In this document: in pieces, positions 35,453-44,090 of the stretch
How the letters are laid out: every line of letters begins with the position of its first letter
Numbering within the stretch: the stretch's first letter is position 1
From: Bacteroidia bacterium
GTDB lineage: Bacteria > Bacteroidota > Bacteroidia > Palsa-965
NCBI GenBank assembly: GCA_023151315.1
Contig: JAKLJE010000009.1
Span: forward strand, 90,416 to 154,415
Direction: 5' to 3'
DNA length: 64,000 nucleotides
Program-made: the position numbers and the translations under genes
Notes under the pieces: generated by a model
Seen by the model: only the letters and a program-made list of their open reading frames with translations
Database searches by the model: none
What the model was told of the DNA's origin: nothing

Positions 35453-35487
35453 AAAGAGCGCCACTGGATTCAGCGGCGCTCTTTTTT
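35453..35487 (+). terminator. Terminator of the T9SS protein gene (bidirectional)
   Basis: AAAGAGCGCC (35453-35462) pairs with GGCGCTCTTT (35475-35484) and is followed by a T run on the plus strand and by TTTCTTTAAATG on the minus strand. The minus-strand nuclease-like gene ends at its edge (stop at 35486-35488), so the hairpin can stop both transcripts. Confidence 0.85.
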
Positions 35488-36496
35488 ATTCCGTTTCTTC
35501 GAGAATGAATGTAATCGGAAGGTGATCACTGTATCCTGTTTCATCCAGATCATCAGAAGGCTTTCCGAATTTGCGCGGTGATTTGTACGAACCTTTCACC
35601 ATTTCAGGAATGTAATCTATGATGTCCGCTTCTCCCGCACGGAATCCGCAGACTTCGGAGTCAGCAACAATGGCACGATTCACAAGAAACTGATCCAGCA
35701 TGTTTTTATCTCCGCTGAAAACAAAAGTTCCGCGGTTCTGTCCCAACATTTTCCACATCAGATTCAACAGATACGGCGTACGAACTTCGTTCCCTTTCTT
35801 CGTTTTCGGCTTCGAAGCATTAATCACTTTCTGCACGCTATCCGTTGAATTGGCATAGTCCGCGAGCGATCTGTTGAACGGCTCATCATTAAAATCACCA
35901 ACGCAAACAACAGGCATTTGCTCACCTTTGATCTGCGCAATGCGTTGTAACCAATAGGCCAAAGTCTCCGCAACGATAATGCGGAAAGGTTCACTTTCGT
36001 ATTGTCCTGCTGAACGTGCCGGCCAGTGATTCCCGATGAGAATAAATTGGCGCTTTGATTTCTTCACTGTGAAAGTAGCCTGAAGCAAATCACGTGTTGC
36101 AGTTCGTTTCATCACAGCCGCAGAAAAAATATCCTTCTTCCCTACCGTGTATTTTTTCCGATCGTAAATGAATGCAATATCAATTCCTCTATCATCATTC
36201 ATCTCTTCATGAACGATACCGTAATCGCGACCATTCCCGGCCTTCTTCATTGCCGATATCAACTCCTCAATTACCTTCCGGTTTTCAATTTCACAGAAGC
36301 CCATAATATCGGGACCTGCGCCGTTGTTCAGTTTATTGATGATAGAAGCCTGATTGGCGAGTTTCTTATCAAGGAGCGTTTGCGTCCAACCTTTGAGATA
36401 GGATTCCAATTGCGTCTGCAGCCATTCCGGTCTGTCTTTGGAATTCTGAATATCAAACAGATTCTCCAGATTCCACCATGCGATGAAGTGATTCAT
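35486..36496 (-). CDS. Endonuclease/exonuclease/phosphatase family protein
   Basis: A 336-residue protein of the EEP superfamily. Motifs expected for this fold are seen: WWNLENLFD near the start, GFCEIENRKVIEEL (metal-binding glutamate), an IGNHWPARS segment, VCVGDFNDEPFNRSLADY and SDHLPI close to the end (catalytic His). No signal peptide is seen, so a cytoplasmic nuclease or phosphatase is likely; the substrate is unknown. The ATG at 36496 was chosen over a TTG at 36514 because the -7 element at 36516-36523 lies just upstream. Confidence 0.85.
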   Translation of the reverse strand: MNHFIAWWNLENLFDIQNSKDRPEWLQTQLESYLKGWTQTLLDKKLANQASIINKLNNGAGPDIMGFCEIENRKVIEELISAMKKAGNGRDYGIVHEEMNDDRGIDIAFIYDRKKYTVGKKDIFSAAVMKRTATRDLLQATFTVKKSKRQFILIGNHWPARSAGQYESEPFRIIVAETLAYWLQRIAQIKGEQMPVVCVGDFNDEPFNRSLADYANSTDSVQKVINASKPKTKKGNEVRTPYLLNLMWKMLGQNRGTFVFSGDKNMLDQFLVNRAIVADSEVCGFRAGEADIIDYIPEMVKGSYKSPRKFGKPSDDLDETGYSDHLPITFILEETE

Positions 36497-36515
36497 GTTT
36501 TCGGGTTTTATCAAT

Positions 36516-36523
36516 CAAATATA
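36516..36523 (-). promoter_or_regulatory. Candidate -7 element of the nuclease-like gene
   Basis: The minus strand reads TATATTTG, an exact TAnnTTTG match 19 bases before the ATG at 36496. The start of transcription would then be near 36510. No -33 box is clear. Confidence 0.4.
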
Positions 36524-36593
36524 AAGCAACCGTTCCGCGCTAGTCGTTTGTAAACGGCTAATGTTTAATTTCGTTGAGAACAAGAGAAACATA

Positions 36594-37145
36594 ATGACGG
36601 ACGCCGAACTCAATGCTTTGCGTTTTCCAATCGGGAAATTTGTAAAACCGGACAACATCAGTGCTGAAGAACGCAGCACGATGATTCAGATTCTCGAAGA
36701 ATTCCCGGAACGTCTTCGCAAACTCACAGAATCACTTTCCGATGACCAGCTCAACACGCAATATCGTCCCGAAGGCTGGACGCTCCGTCAGGTGGTACAT
36801 CACTGTGCCGACAGTCATATGAACTGCATCATACGCGTAAAGTTGCTGCTCACGGAAGACAAACCGGTTATCAAGCCGTATCCTGAGCAACTTTTTGCAG
36901 AGCTGCACGATTCCAGGAACTTTCCGATTCAACCTTCTCTGCAACTCATTGCAGGTGTACATGAGAAACTCACGGCTTTGCTGCGCAGTTGCACGGCAAG
37001 CGATTTCAATCGCGCCTACATTCATCCTCAATACAATCAGGAATACACATTGGATCAGGTTATCGCATTGTATTCGTGGCATTGCAATCATCATTACGCG
37101 CATATCGAACAATTGCTTTTGCGAAAATCATGGCTGAAGAAATGA
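36594..37145 (+). CDS. BstA/YfiT-like putative thiol transferase (DinB fold)
   Basis: A 183-residue helical protein of the YfiT/BstA group, with histidine-rich ends of helices: VVHHCADSHMNCI near residue 70-80 and WHCNHHYAHIEQL near 165-177, which fit the metal-binding set H-...-H-x3-H. YfiT relatives transfer bacillithiol or an unknown thiol to electrophiles and act in stress and antibiotic resistance; Bacteroidota make bacillithiol in several lineages, but its genes are not in this window. The ATG at 36594 is used; one at 36561 would add 11 residues. Its TGA overlaps the ATG of the haemoglobin gene. Confidence 0.8.
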   Translation: MTDAELNALRFPIGKFVKPDNISAEERSTMIQILEEFPERLRKLTESLSDDQLNTQYRPEGWTLRQVVHHCADSHMNCIIRVKLLLTEDKPVIKPYPEQLFAELHDSRNFPIQPSLQLIAGVHEKLTALLRSCTASDFNRAYIHPQYNQEYTLDQVIALYSWHCNHHYAHIEQLLLRKSWLKK

Positions 37146-37525
37146 ACGATATTCAGAACAGAAGCGACATTCTGAATGTGCTGCATGCATTTTATTTAGA
37201 GGTGCAGAAAGATCCGGAGATCGGAGTGTTCTTTACGGAAATCGTGCGCGTGGATTGGGATCATCACATTCCTAAAATTGCTGATTTCTGGGAAAGCCTG
37301 CTCTTCGCTTCACACAATTACAATGGCAACGTGATGGAGAAGCATCTTCATCTCAACGCAAAGAAAACCATACGACCGAAAGATCTTGAGATATGGTTTG
37401 CTTATTGGGAACGCACCATTCGCAAATTATACTCAGGCGCTAAGGCAGAAGAAATGATCTCACGCGGAAAAAGCATAGCGCAGATCATGACAATAAAACT
37501 TGAAGCTATCAACTCTAATAAATAA
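37142..37525 (+). CDS. Group III truncated haemoglobin
   Basis: A 127-residue 2-over-2 globin that binds haem and O2 or NO; typical roles are NO detoxification or O2 sensing. The group III signature is seen: FYLEVQKDPEIGVFF, WDHHIPKIADFWESLLF and HLHLNAKKTI, with the proximal histidine probably in KHLHLN. ATG 37142 overlaps the stop of the BstA-like gene by four bases (ATGA), a strong sign of translational coupling; another ATG at 37130 is in frame. The SRPBCC gene follows in 7 bases. Confidence 0.85.
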   Translation: MNDIQNRSDILNVLHAFYLEVQKDPEIGVFFTEIVRVDWDHHIPKIADFWESLLFASHNYNGNVMEKHLHLNAKKTIRPKDLEIWFAYWERTIRKLYSGAKAEEMISRGKSIAQIMTIKLEAINSNK

Positions 37526-37532
37526 CGCTACC

Positions 37533-37952
37533 ATGAACAACTTGAATCCGATAACAATCAGCGCAACTGTAAACGCAACACCTGAAAAAGTCTGGCAATA
37601 CTGGAACCTGCCGGAACACGTAACACAATGGAATCAGGCTACGCCGGATTGGCATTGTCCGAAAGCCTCCAGCGATTTACGTATAGGAGGAAAATTCAGC
37701 GCAACAATGGCTGCAAAAGACGGCAGTTTCAGTTTCGATTTTGAAGGAACTTACACAGAGGTAATTCCTAATGAATTGTTGCGTTACACCATGCCCGACG
37801 GAAGAAAAGTTGAAGTGAAATTCGCCGGTGAAGGAAATTCAACCGTTATCACAGAAACATTTGATCCGGAAACAGAAAATCCGATTGAGATGCAGGAAGC
37901 AGGTTGGCAGATGATTCTGAATAGCTTCAAGAGCTATGCAGAAGGGAAATAA
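37533..37952 (+). CDS. SRPBCC (AHSA1-like) domain protein
   Basis: A 139-residue START-like fold protein. It begins with TISATVNATPEKVWQYW, then WNLPEHVTQWNQATPDWHCP and the C-terminal helix GWQMILNSFKSYAEGK, the normal layout of the AHSA1/Bet v1-like group. It should have a hydrophobic pocket; in bacteria many members are of unknown role, and some work as small-molecule carriers or in stress. It is the last gene of the stress-like operon 36594-37952. Confidence 0.8.
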   Translation: MNNLNPITISATVNATPEKVWQYWNLPEHVTQWNQATPDWHCPKASSDLRIGGKFSATMAAKDGSFSFDFEGTYTEVIPNELLRYTMPDGRKVEVKFAGEGNSTVITETFDPETENPIEMQEAGWQMILNSFKSYAEGK

Positions 37953-37999
37953 ACTGCTAATTCTCTTACGGAATACCAACATGTTTCAGTGAGGATAGA

Positions 38000-38569
38000 T
38001 TACTTTATTCCAAATTCACTGCCAACTTCAGTAATACATCCGGATTTGCTGACTTCAACCCAAACACGTTCCAAATAACTTGTACCATTACTCTCTAAAC
38101 TAACAAGATAATAGAATTGATCACCTATTACCAAGGGACGACATTGAACTAAATAAATATCCTTTGATTTAGACGTCTTTAGAAAAGTTGCGTAGCCGTT
38201 TACTGATGTAACTTTACTCTGTAATTTATTTACAACAGATGTATCGTAATTATGTTTCTGACCTTTCCCATCACAACTAATCGAGTCGCGCATCATTTTT
38301 TTATAAAATGTATTATTTAGATAATTAGTTACAATCTTCGGTCTTAACTCATCGTCTGAAATACGGTCGAAATAATTTACATATATACTATCTCCTACTT
38401 GAGCATTCTGCAATAAATAAATACCTAATGAGTCTGCGTTGTTACAGAGAAATGAAATTACCTTTTCGGATTCTTGTCCAGTACTCGCTGAATACCTTTG
38501 TACAGTATCGGACTCAAAAGACAAACTGAAAATACCGACAAGTGCGAAGAACAAAGAATAACTTCTCAT
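38000..38569 (-). CDS. Orphan secreted hypothetical protein
   Basis: A 189-residue protein with an N-terminal signal (MRSYSLFFALVGIFSLSF) and a mature part with no recognisable domain. Base use is much richer in AT than in its neighbours and codon choice differs (many ATA and AAT codons), which suggests recent gain. No homologous gene was recognised. Two cysteines in the mature part are spaced widely. It is convergent with the SRPBCC operon and divergent from the RpoA-CTD-like gene, so it stands alone. Confidence 0.5.
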   Translation of the reverse strand: MRSYSLFFALVGIFSLSFESDTVQRYSASTGQESEKVISFLCNNADSLGIYLLQNAQVGDSIYVNYFDRISDDELRPKIVTNYLNNTFYKKMMRDSISCDGKGQKHNYDTSVVNKLQSKVTSVNGYATFLKTSKSKDIYLVQCRPLVIGDQFYYLVSLESNGTSYLERVWVEVSKSGCITEVGSEFGIK

Positions 38570-38760
38570 ACGACAATTTAGTTGATTGAAATTAACACCT
38601 ATGAAATGCGTAATGCGACATACTACAATTTAAGAAATAGTACGAAATTCCAGTGTAGGACGTCAAACAATTAACTAAACGACTACTTAATATCGCATTC
38701 AAAAGTATCATTCTATTCCTATGTTCGTAGAAAGTGGTTTACATCTTATATTTAAAGATC

Positions 38761-39057
38761 GTGAAAACAAAACTGAAATATAAAACCTGCCCCAACGGAC
38801 ATCGGTTTACAAAATCATCTGAGTGTCCTGTTTGTCCGCAATGCGAAAAAGAACAGAAGCCCAAAGGAGGATTACTTTCATTAGTAGCTGCGCCTGCCCG
38901 AAGAGCTTTGCAAGGTGCAGGAATAGAATTGGTCAATGATTTTTCGAAGTTCACCAAAGAAGAAATTCTGCAGCTACACGGTATGGGACCGAAGGCTCTG
39001 GATGTAATCGAATCAGAGATGAAAAAAGGGAAAGTGAAATTCAAAAAATCGAAATGA
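38761..39057 (+). CDS. RNA polymerase alpha C-terminal-domain-like protein with zinc ribbon
   Basis: A 98-residue protein found widely in Bacteroidota. The N-terminal half has a zinc-ribbon-like set CPNGH ... CPVCPQC (cysteines at about 10, 22, 25 and 28), and the C-terminal half (LSLVAAPARRALQGAGI ... LLHGMGPKAL) has the helix-hairpin-helix fold of the alpha-CTD. The GTG at 38761 is chosen as start because the protein then begins KTKLKYKTC as in relatives; an upstream GTG at 38734 is less likely. The stop overlaps the ATG of tspO by four bases (ATGA). Its function is unknown; it may bind DNA or RNA polymerase. Confidence 0.7.
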   Translation: MKTKLKYKTCPNGHRFTKSSECPVCPQCEKEQKPKGGLLSLVAAPARRALQGAGIELVNDFSKFTKEEILQLHGMGPKALDVIESEMKKGKVKFKKSK

Positions 39058-39521
39058 AACGGAAACTGTCTTTGCTACTGATTTTCGGCGTGCTGAATTT
39101 CGCCGCACTTTTCGTCGGAGGATTATTCACTGCAGACGGCGTTGTTTCTGATTGGTACACAACTCTGAATAAAGCACCGTGGACACCGCCGGGTTGGGTT
39201 TTCGGTGCGGCCTGGTTTACCATTATGGTTCTGTTTTCGTTTTTCATGACCGATCTGTATCAGGAATCGCAGAACAAAAAAAAGATAGCTGGTTTATATG
39301 CACTTCAATGGATTCTGAATGCGGGGTGGAATCCGGTATTCTTTTCATTGCGTCAAACTGAAATTGCATTGGTAATTATTACGGCGCTGCTGCTACTGAT
39401 CCTCGCTTTCCATTTTATTGCACGCAGGAAAAGCATCCTGCAGCATCTGATGTTGTCAGTTTATTCAACATGGCTTATTATTGCCACATCACTTAACGCT
39501 TACATCGTCTTTAACAATTAA
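39054..39521 (+). CDS. TspO/MBR family membrane protein
   Basis: A 155-residue protein with five membrane helices, the layout of TspO tryptophan-rich sensory proteins. The core WYTTLNKAPWTPPGWVFGAAW near 35-56 is the family hallmark. TspO binds porphyrins and cholesterol-like ligands and is linked to stress control. The upstream gene overlaps by four bases, so the pair is coupled; a VOC protein gene follows in a few bases. The ligand here is not known. Confidence 0.9.
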   Translation: MKRKLSLLLIFGVLNFAALFVGGLFTADGVVSDWYTTLNKAPWTPPGWVFGAAWFTIMVLFSFFMTDLYQESQNKKKIAGLYALQWILNAGWNPVFFSLRQTEIALVIITALLLLILAFHFIARRKSILQHLMLSVYSTWLIIATSLNAYIVFNN

Positions 39522-39525
39522 ACAC

Positions 39526-39960
39526 ATGGCTACCGTCAGTACATATCTGAACTTCAAACGCAACACAGAAGAAGCGTTCAATTTTTACAAATCCGTTTTC
39601 GGAGGAGAATTCATCGGAGGTGTTGCCCGTTTCCGTGATATACCAACACAGCCCGGACAACAGATGCCGGAGTCTGATGCAAATCTTGTAATGCATGTGC
39701 AGCTGGCGATTTGTGGCGGACACATGTTAATGGGGACTGATGCGCCTGAAACAATGGGATTTGATCTCAAAACCGGCGACAACATGCACATCAGTTTGGA
39801 TCCGGATACAAAAGCTGAGGCGAAACGTTTGTTCGACGCACTATCAGAAGGCGGGAAAATCACAATGCCTATTCAGGAAATGTTCTGGGGTGCTTACTTC
39901 GGAAGTTTTAAAGATCGTTTCGGCATCAATTGGATGATTAACTGTACAGCTAAAGTATAA
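39526..39960 (+). CDS. VOC family protein (PhnB-like)
   Basis: A 144-residue vicinal-oxygen-chelate protein with two beta-alpha-beta-beta-beta modules. The start ATVSTYLNFKRNTEEAFNFYKSVFGGE and the end GAYFGSFKDRFGINWMINC are typical for PhnB/YjdN-like proteins. The family covers metal-dependent and metal-free enzymes of unknown substrates, so no reaction is proposed. The ATG at 39526 was chosen because it begins the first beta strand; it starts 5 bases after the tspO stop. Confidence 0.85.
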   Translation: MATVSTYLNFKRNTEEAFNFYKSVFGGEFIGGVARFRDIPTQPGQQMPESDANLVMHVQLAICGGHMLMGTDAPETMGFDLKTGDNMHISLDPDTKAEAKRLFDALSEGGKITMPIQEMFWGAYFGSFKDRFGINWMINCTAKV

Positions 39961-39982
39961 TTCCGCTGTACGCATCTTCAAT

Positions 39983-40681
39983 TTATCCGATCACCTTCAG
40001 AATTTCGTTGAGGTGTGAAATTTCGTAAGCAACTTCTTCGGAATGTTGTCCGTTTTCAGGATTGAAATACACCTGATCCCAACCCGCATCGCGTGCTCCT
40101 ACGATATCTGCGTGCAGATCATCACCAATCATCAATGAAGCTTCCTTGGTTGATTTTGTAACGCGCGCAGCGTACTGAAAAATACGCTTGTCGGGTTTCG
40201 CGTGTCCAACGCCTTCAGATGTAATGATCTCACCGAAATAAGGTTCCAAACCGCTGTTACGCATCTTGAATTCCTGCACCTCGGGAAATCCGTTCGTGAT
40301 AATATGCAGCTCGTACTTACCGTGCAACTGATCGAGCAACTCCTTTGCTCCCGGAATCAGATTTGTTTTACGAGGTGCTTCAGTAATGTAATCGTGATCG
40401 AACTGTTCAGCAAGTTTTTTATCGTGAATACCGAAATGCGCTAAAGCCTGCTTAAACCGCAATGCACGAAGTGTGGCTTTGTCAATCAGCTTTCGGCGGT
40501 AACGATCCCACAACAGATTGTTGTACTCGTTGTAATGCGAAACAAATACATCCGCAGATGGAACGCCGCGTTCCGACAATCCGTAACGATGAAACAACTC
40601 AGAAAGCGTTTCATGTGCGTTACGCTCCATATCCCAGAGCGTTCTGTCGAGATCAAAAAACAGATGCGTGTACTTAGCCAT
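39983..40681 (-). CDS. yjjG: YjjG-type noncanonical pyrimidine nucleotidase (HAD)
   Basis: A 232-residue HAD phosphatase. Motif I FFDLDRTLWD (nucleophile Asp about 10), motif II ITNG, motif III lysine in GHAKPDKRIF and motif IV MIGDDLHADI are all present, with the YjjG-type cap. These enzymes remove phosphate from abnormal pyrimidine nucleotides such as 5-halo or oxidised dUMP and guard the pool. It overlaps by 8 bases with the upstream membrane protein gene, and upp is two genes upstream, which supports a role in pyrimidine handling. Confidence 0.85.
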   Translation of the reverse strand: MAKYTHLFFDLDRTLWDMERNAHETLSELFHRYGLSERGVPSADVFVSHYNEYNNLLWDRYRRKLIDKATLRALRFKQALAHFGIHDKKLAEQFDHDYITEAPRKTNLIPGAKELLDQLHGKYELHIITNGFPEVQEFKMRNSGLEPYFGEIITSEGVGHAKPDKRIFQYAARVTKSTKEASLMIGDDLHADIVGARDAGWDQVYFNPENGQHSEEVAYEISHLNEILKVIG

Positions 40682-41204
40682 GATGCTGCAGCGCCTCCGG
40701 CATATATTGAGATAACTGAAGCCACTGTGCGATGAAATTCAAGGTGAGCGACCAGAGCAATAATGAAATCATCAGATAAAGTATAACCGGCTTACGCTTG
40801 CGGTAAAATGCAACAGCAACCAGCGTTCCGATAGGAATGGAAATCAAACAGGGCGTAACGAACGCGATTCCAACCAAACCGAACTTCTGTTTAATCCATA
40901 CAACACGTTTGTTGGTGCGAGTCATCACTCGTTTGTTTTCTCCGGTGAAATCGGTAATCGGTCTGCGTGTGAAAAATGATTTTACTTTCGCTACGTTATT
41001 GGACCACCACGCCGCAATTGCAGAACCTGCATAATAAAAAACAAGAATGCCAACGGCGCCTCCCGTTGTTGTAACACCAAAGGCCTGGGCAAAGCCCATT
41101 CCCTGACGCTCCGCTTCAAATGGAGCAAAAAGAAACTTCACACTTGAAATCAAGGCGACCTCTACTATCTTCAACCACTGTGTTACTTCTTCGCCTGATA
41201 CCAT
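40674..41204 (-). CDS. Membrane protein, small-multidrug-export-like
   Basis: A 176-residue integral protein with three or four hydrophobic segments (about 12-30, 50-70, 108-130 and 135-155). The segment KQKFGLVGIAFVTPCLISIPIGTLVAVAFYRKRK near 105-138 has the charged-ended helical hairpin and proline pattern of the DedA-related small multidrug export family. Family assignment is weak. It sits between upp and yjjG with overlap of the latter, so it may move a nucleobase or lipid, but that is guessing. Confidence 0.45.
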   Translation of the reverse strand: MVSGEEVTQWLKIVEVALISSVKFLFAPFEAERQGMGFAQAFGVTTTGGAVGILVFYYAGSAIAAWWSNNVAKVKSFFTRRPITDFTGENKRVMTRTNKRVVWIKQKFGLVGIAFVTPCLISIPIGTLVAVAFYRKRKPVILYLMISLLLWSLTLNFIAQWLQLSQYMPEALQHHG

Positions 41205-41212
41205 AAATTCAA

Positions 41213-41860
41213 TCAGAGTTTTTCACCGAATGCAAGATCGCCTGCATCTCCGAGACCCGGAACAATGTATGACTGCGCTGTGAGTTCTTCATCAATAGCG
41301 CAACACCAGATTGTTGTGTTTTCAGGCATATGCTTACGCACGTAATCAACCGCCTGTAAACTTGCAATAACAGATGCCACGTGAATGTGTTTCGGTTTAC
41401 CACGACGCAACATCGCCTGATAAGCCAGGATCATTGAAGTTCCTGTTGCAAGCATTGGGTCACACAACACCAATTCCTTTCCTTCTATCGAAGGACAAGC
41501 GAGATATTCAACGTGAACATCAAAAGTTCCGTCTTTATGGTGTTTGCGATAAGCAGAAATAAATGCATTCTCAGCTTTATCCAGAATCTGCAATACGCCG
41601 TAATGCATAGGCATTCCCGCGCGCAGAATTGTTGCCACAACAGGCTGATTCGCAATTACAGGAACAGGTGCAATTCCCAATGGTGTTGAAACATCATCAA
41701 TTCTATAATCCAGCTTCTTGCTGATTTCATAGCCAATGATATTTCCTACGCGCTCCAGATTCTTACGGAAACGCATACTGTCTTTCTGAACGTTTACATC
41801 GCGCATTTCAGCCATGTATTGACTGAGAACGGAATTTTGTCTGCTTAAATCGATAACCAT
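41213..41860 (-). CDS. upp: Uracil phosphoribosyltransferase
   Basis: Upp makes UMP from uracil and PRPP in pyrimidine salvage. The 215-residue protein has the PRPP-binding loop as LCDPMLATGTS at 132-142, and the uracil-binding C-terminal segment PGLGDAGDLAFG. Length and motifs match Bacteroidota Upp. It is 5 bases downstream of the FemAB-like gene's stop, so it belongs to the same operon, and precedes the membrane protein and yjjG. Confidence 0.93.
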   Translation of the reverse strand: MVIDLSRQNSVLSQYMAEMRDVNVQKDSMRFRKNLERVGNIIGYEISKKLDYRIDDVSTPLGIAPVPVIANQPVVATILRAGMPMHYGVLQILDKAENAFISAYRKHHKDGTFDVHVEYLACPSIEGKELVLCDPMLATGTSMILAYQAMLRRGKPKHIHVASVIASLQAVDYVRKHMPENTTIWCCAIDEELTAQSYIVPGLGDAGDLAFGEKL

Positions 41861-41865
41861 AATCT

Positions 41866-42780
41866 CTAATCTTTATACCAGCGTAAATACCATGGTAAAG
41901 TATTCCGCTTTGCTTGTAAATATACACATTCTTTAGCGCCGAATCCTTTGTAAAAACGCGCTAATTGCGGGTCGTTGCTGCCTTCAAAATCAAGTATGAG
42001 GTTCTTCTGGGCATTCTCCTGAATAAAATTATCTACCAGCAGAAACATCGCGCCTTTCTCCTTGCCTTCTGCACTGTTTCCGGAAAACAGAAACACCACT
42101 TTACCGTTGGCATCACAGAAAAATGCACCTGCAATCAATTGGCCTGCGGCATTATGAACTCCACGCGTATGTAACCTTCCTCTGCCATCCAACGCCTGAA
42201 GCAATCGACGCAGCGTATCGTATTCCGTCTCTTTCAGAACCTCAATATCCTTCCCTCTGTCGTTGCGGAACAACGCGATGATCTCTTCCTTGGAAGTGGA
42301 ACTGACCACCGATAAATCATGTAGTTGGGCTTTCTTGATGTTGCGTTTCGCATTGTCGGAATATTCCTTGCGGATCATTTCATAAGAGCCGATCATGTCG
42401 AGTTCATGATTCAGATTCTCCTTGAAGCGATAAGAATCAGCTGTTGGATGATTGAAAGTATTCAGATTGATTTCGCAATAACGGAAATGCGCAGGCACAG
42501 CATTCAGATACTCGCGCACTGCATCAGGAGATAAACGCGCAACGGAGAAAACTCCAAGCTGCTGAACGAAAAATGGATTGTAGAGATAACGCACGCCCAA
42601 CTTTTTTCCTCCGGTCAGAGGCATTACAGTGGAATAATCCGCATTCACCAATGCTTCCCAACCGGGATGTACCACGTCCAGATACCACGAATAAGCATAA
42701 ATAATACCGTTGAACGATCGTCGGATGCAATCGTCCCAGCGTTCTTTATCAATCTCGTGATGCTGAAGGTATTTTATCAT
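41866..42780 (-). CDS. FemAB/GNAT-like acyltransferase
   Basis: A 304-residue protein of the FemAB-like branch of the GNAT superfamily. It has two GNAT-like folds; the second includes DNAKRNIKKAQ near 145-155, GAFFCDANGKVVFLFSG and the final FEGSNDPQLARFYKGFGAK. Relatives transfer an amino acid or acyl group to cell-wall or polysaccharide precursors. Its start overlaps the stop of the deacetylase gene by four bases, and wecB is the next gene upstream, which supports a surface polysaccharide role. Confidence 0.75.
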   Translation of the reverse strand: MIKYLQHHEIDKERWDDCIRRSFNGIIYAYSWYLDVVHPGWEALVNADYSTVMPLTGGKKLGVRYLYNPFFVQQLGVFSVARLSPDAVREYLNAVPAHFRYCEINLNTFNHPTADSYRFKENLNHELDMIGSYEMIRKEYSDNAKRNIKKAQLHDLSVVSSTSKEEIIALFRNDRGKDIEVLKETEYDTLRRLLQALDGRGRLHTRGVHNAAGQLIAGAFFCDANGKVVFLFSGNSAEGKEKGAMFLLVDNFIQENAQKNLILDFEGSNDPQLARFYKGFGAKECVYLQAKRNTLPWYLRWYKD

Positions 42781-44090
42781 TTTTTCATTCCGTAATCAAT
42801 CACCTCTTCGTACACTTTTCTCCAACCTTGCCATTCGCGGCTTTCACTCAACGTTTCATTGTGCCAGAGAATCATCATCTCTCCACCCGCGTTCCGGCAT
42901 TCGTCAGTCAATCGGTTTACTCTGTTCACCGCTTCCTCCGGAGATAATTTCATATACAGATTCAACGTTGCGTCCATTACAGCGAATGGATGTACACGCA
43001 GATTCGTTTCCGATTCTATATCGAGATCATAAAAATTAAACGCCGTGCAAATACCCGCACGGAATCCGCATTCATTAGCGAAGCCCATGGAGTAATCGTC
43101 CGTAATGTCTTTCTCACTCAGATTGCGATACGTTTCCGGAAATTTCAACATGAGAAAGTGCTGACGACTGCGTGTTACATCGCCATGCACAATCTGTTTC
43201 AATCGTGAAATCTCAACAGGCAATCGTGCCGGATCTGTATTGGAGCCGAAAGAAGGATGAATGCCTACATCAGCGTAATCTGCAAGTGAACGAATGAGTT
43301 CCTGAAACTTTCGGTTCTGCGGTGGAATATTTTTATCGTTCACACCGTAATCACCAAGCAAAAAGAAATACAATGGACGAAATCCATGTTTCTTCTGAAT
43401 GCTCAATTGATATTCGTAAGTATCATACGGATCGCGATCGAAACCGGCAAGTACACGAATTCGTTTTCGGAAATCGGCAAAATCAAAATGCACGATGGAA
43501 CGTGCGAATCCGCCCAGCGTGCGCATCAGACCTTTCAGCTTGTATGCGTAAGCATTATCAATATCAATCGTCGGAGTGAAAGAATATTTCTTTTCGATAA
43601 TGCGTAACTCAGGAAACTTTCCGAGAACAACATCACCAACCATTTTAATCCAATGATTAACTACAGGTGTTTCCAGAAACTTATGTTCCCAGGCCAAACT
43701 GCTGTGCGCATCAAAGCGATCCAGACGGTCGCGGATATGCGGAAGATATTCTTCATATCGACTTACCATGTAAAATGCACAGGCGAAAGGATCGAAAGGA
43801 AGCGCAGATGATTTTCCGGTAGCGAAAAAAACTTTGTTCCCTTCCCATTCGAAAACGGAAATATTCTGTTCGCGTATTCCTGTTTCGAAGGTGAGATTCC
43901 GTGCAAGGAAAAACAATTCGTCACCCAGTTGATGATTGGTGTAAGAAAGTTTCGGTCCTTGTGCAGAACGGAATTCGTCTGCGTTATCGGTAATTCTGAT
44001 ATTCAATCCGAGATGCTCACGAAAAAACAGACGAAACACATACCTGTTCCGGTTTGTAATTTTGTGAGTGTATATCAGAATTTCATTCAT
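42777..44090 (-). CDS. Polysaccharide deacetylase family protein with N-terminal domain
   Basis: A 437-residue protein that starts with MNEILIYTHKITNRNRYVF and has an N-terminal domain of about 150 residues of the DUF7033 type, followed by a NodB-like barrel. Motifs are altered: FTPTIDIDNAYAY replaces TFDDG, and GIHPSFGSN gives the H-x-S segment. Such enzymes are common in Bacteroidota next to wecB-like genes. Activity as a deacetylase is plausible but not certain because the usual HxxxH is weak. It abuts wecB by one base. Confidence 0.75.
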   Translation of the reverse strand: MNEILIYTHKITNRNRYVFRLFFREHLGLNIRITDNADEFRSAQGPKLSYTNHQLGDELFFLARNLTFETGIREQNISVFEWEGNKVFFATGKSSALPFDPFACAFYMVSRYEEYLPHIRDRLDRFDAHSSLAWEHKFLETPVVNHWIKMVGDVVLGKFPELRIIEKKYSFTPTIDIDNAYAYKLKGLMRTLGGFARSIVHFDFADFRKRIRVLAGFDRDPYDTYEYQLSIQKKHGFRPLYFFLLGDYGVNDKNIPPQNRKFQELIRSLADYADVGIHPSFGSNTDPARLPVEISRLKQIVHGDVTRSRQHFLMLKFPETYRNLSEKDITDDYSMGFANECGFRAGICTAFNFYDLDIESETNLRVHPFAVMDATLNLYMKLSPEEAVNRVNRLTDECRNAGGEMMILWHNETLSESREWQGWRKVYEEVIDYGMKK

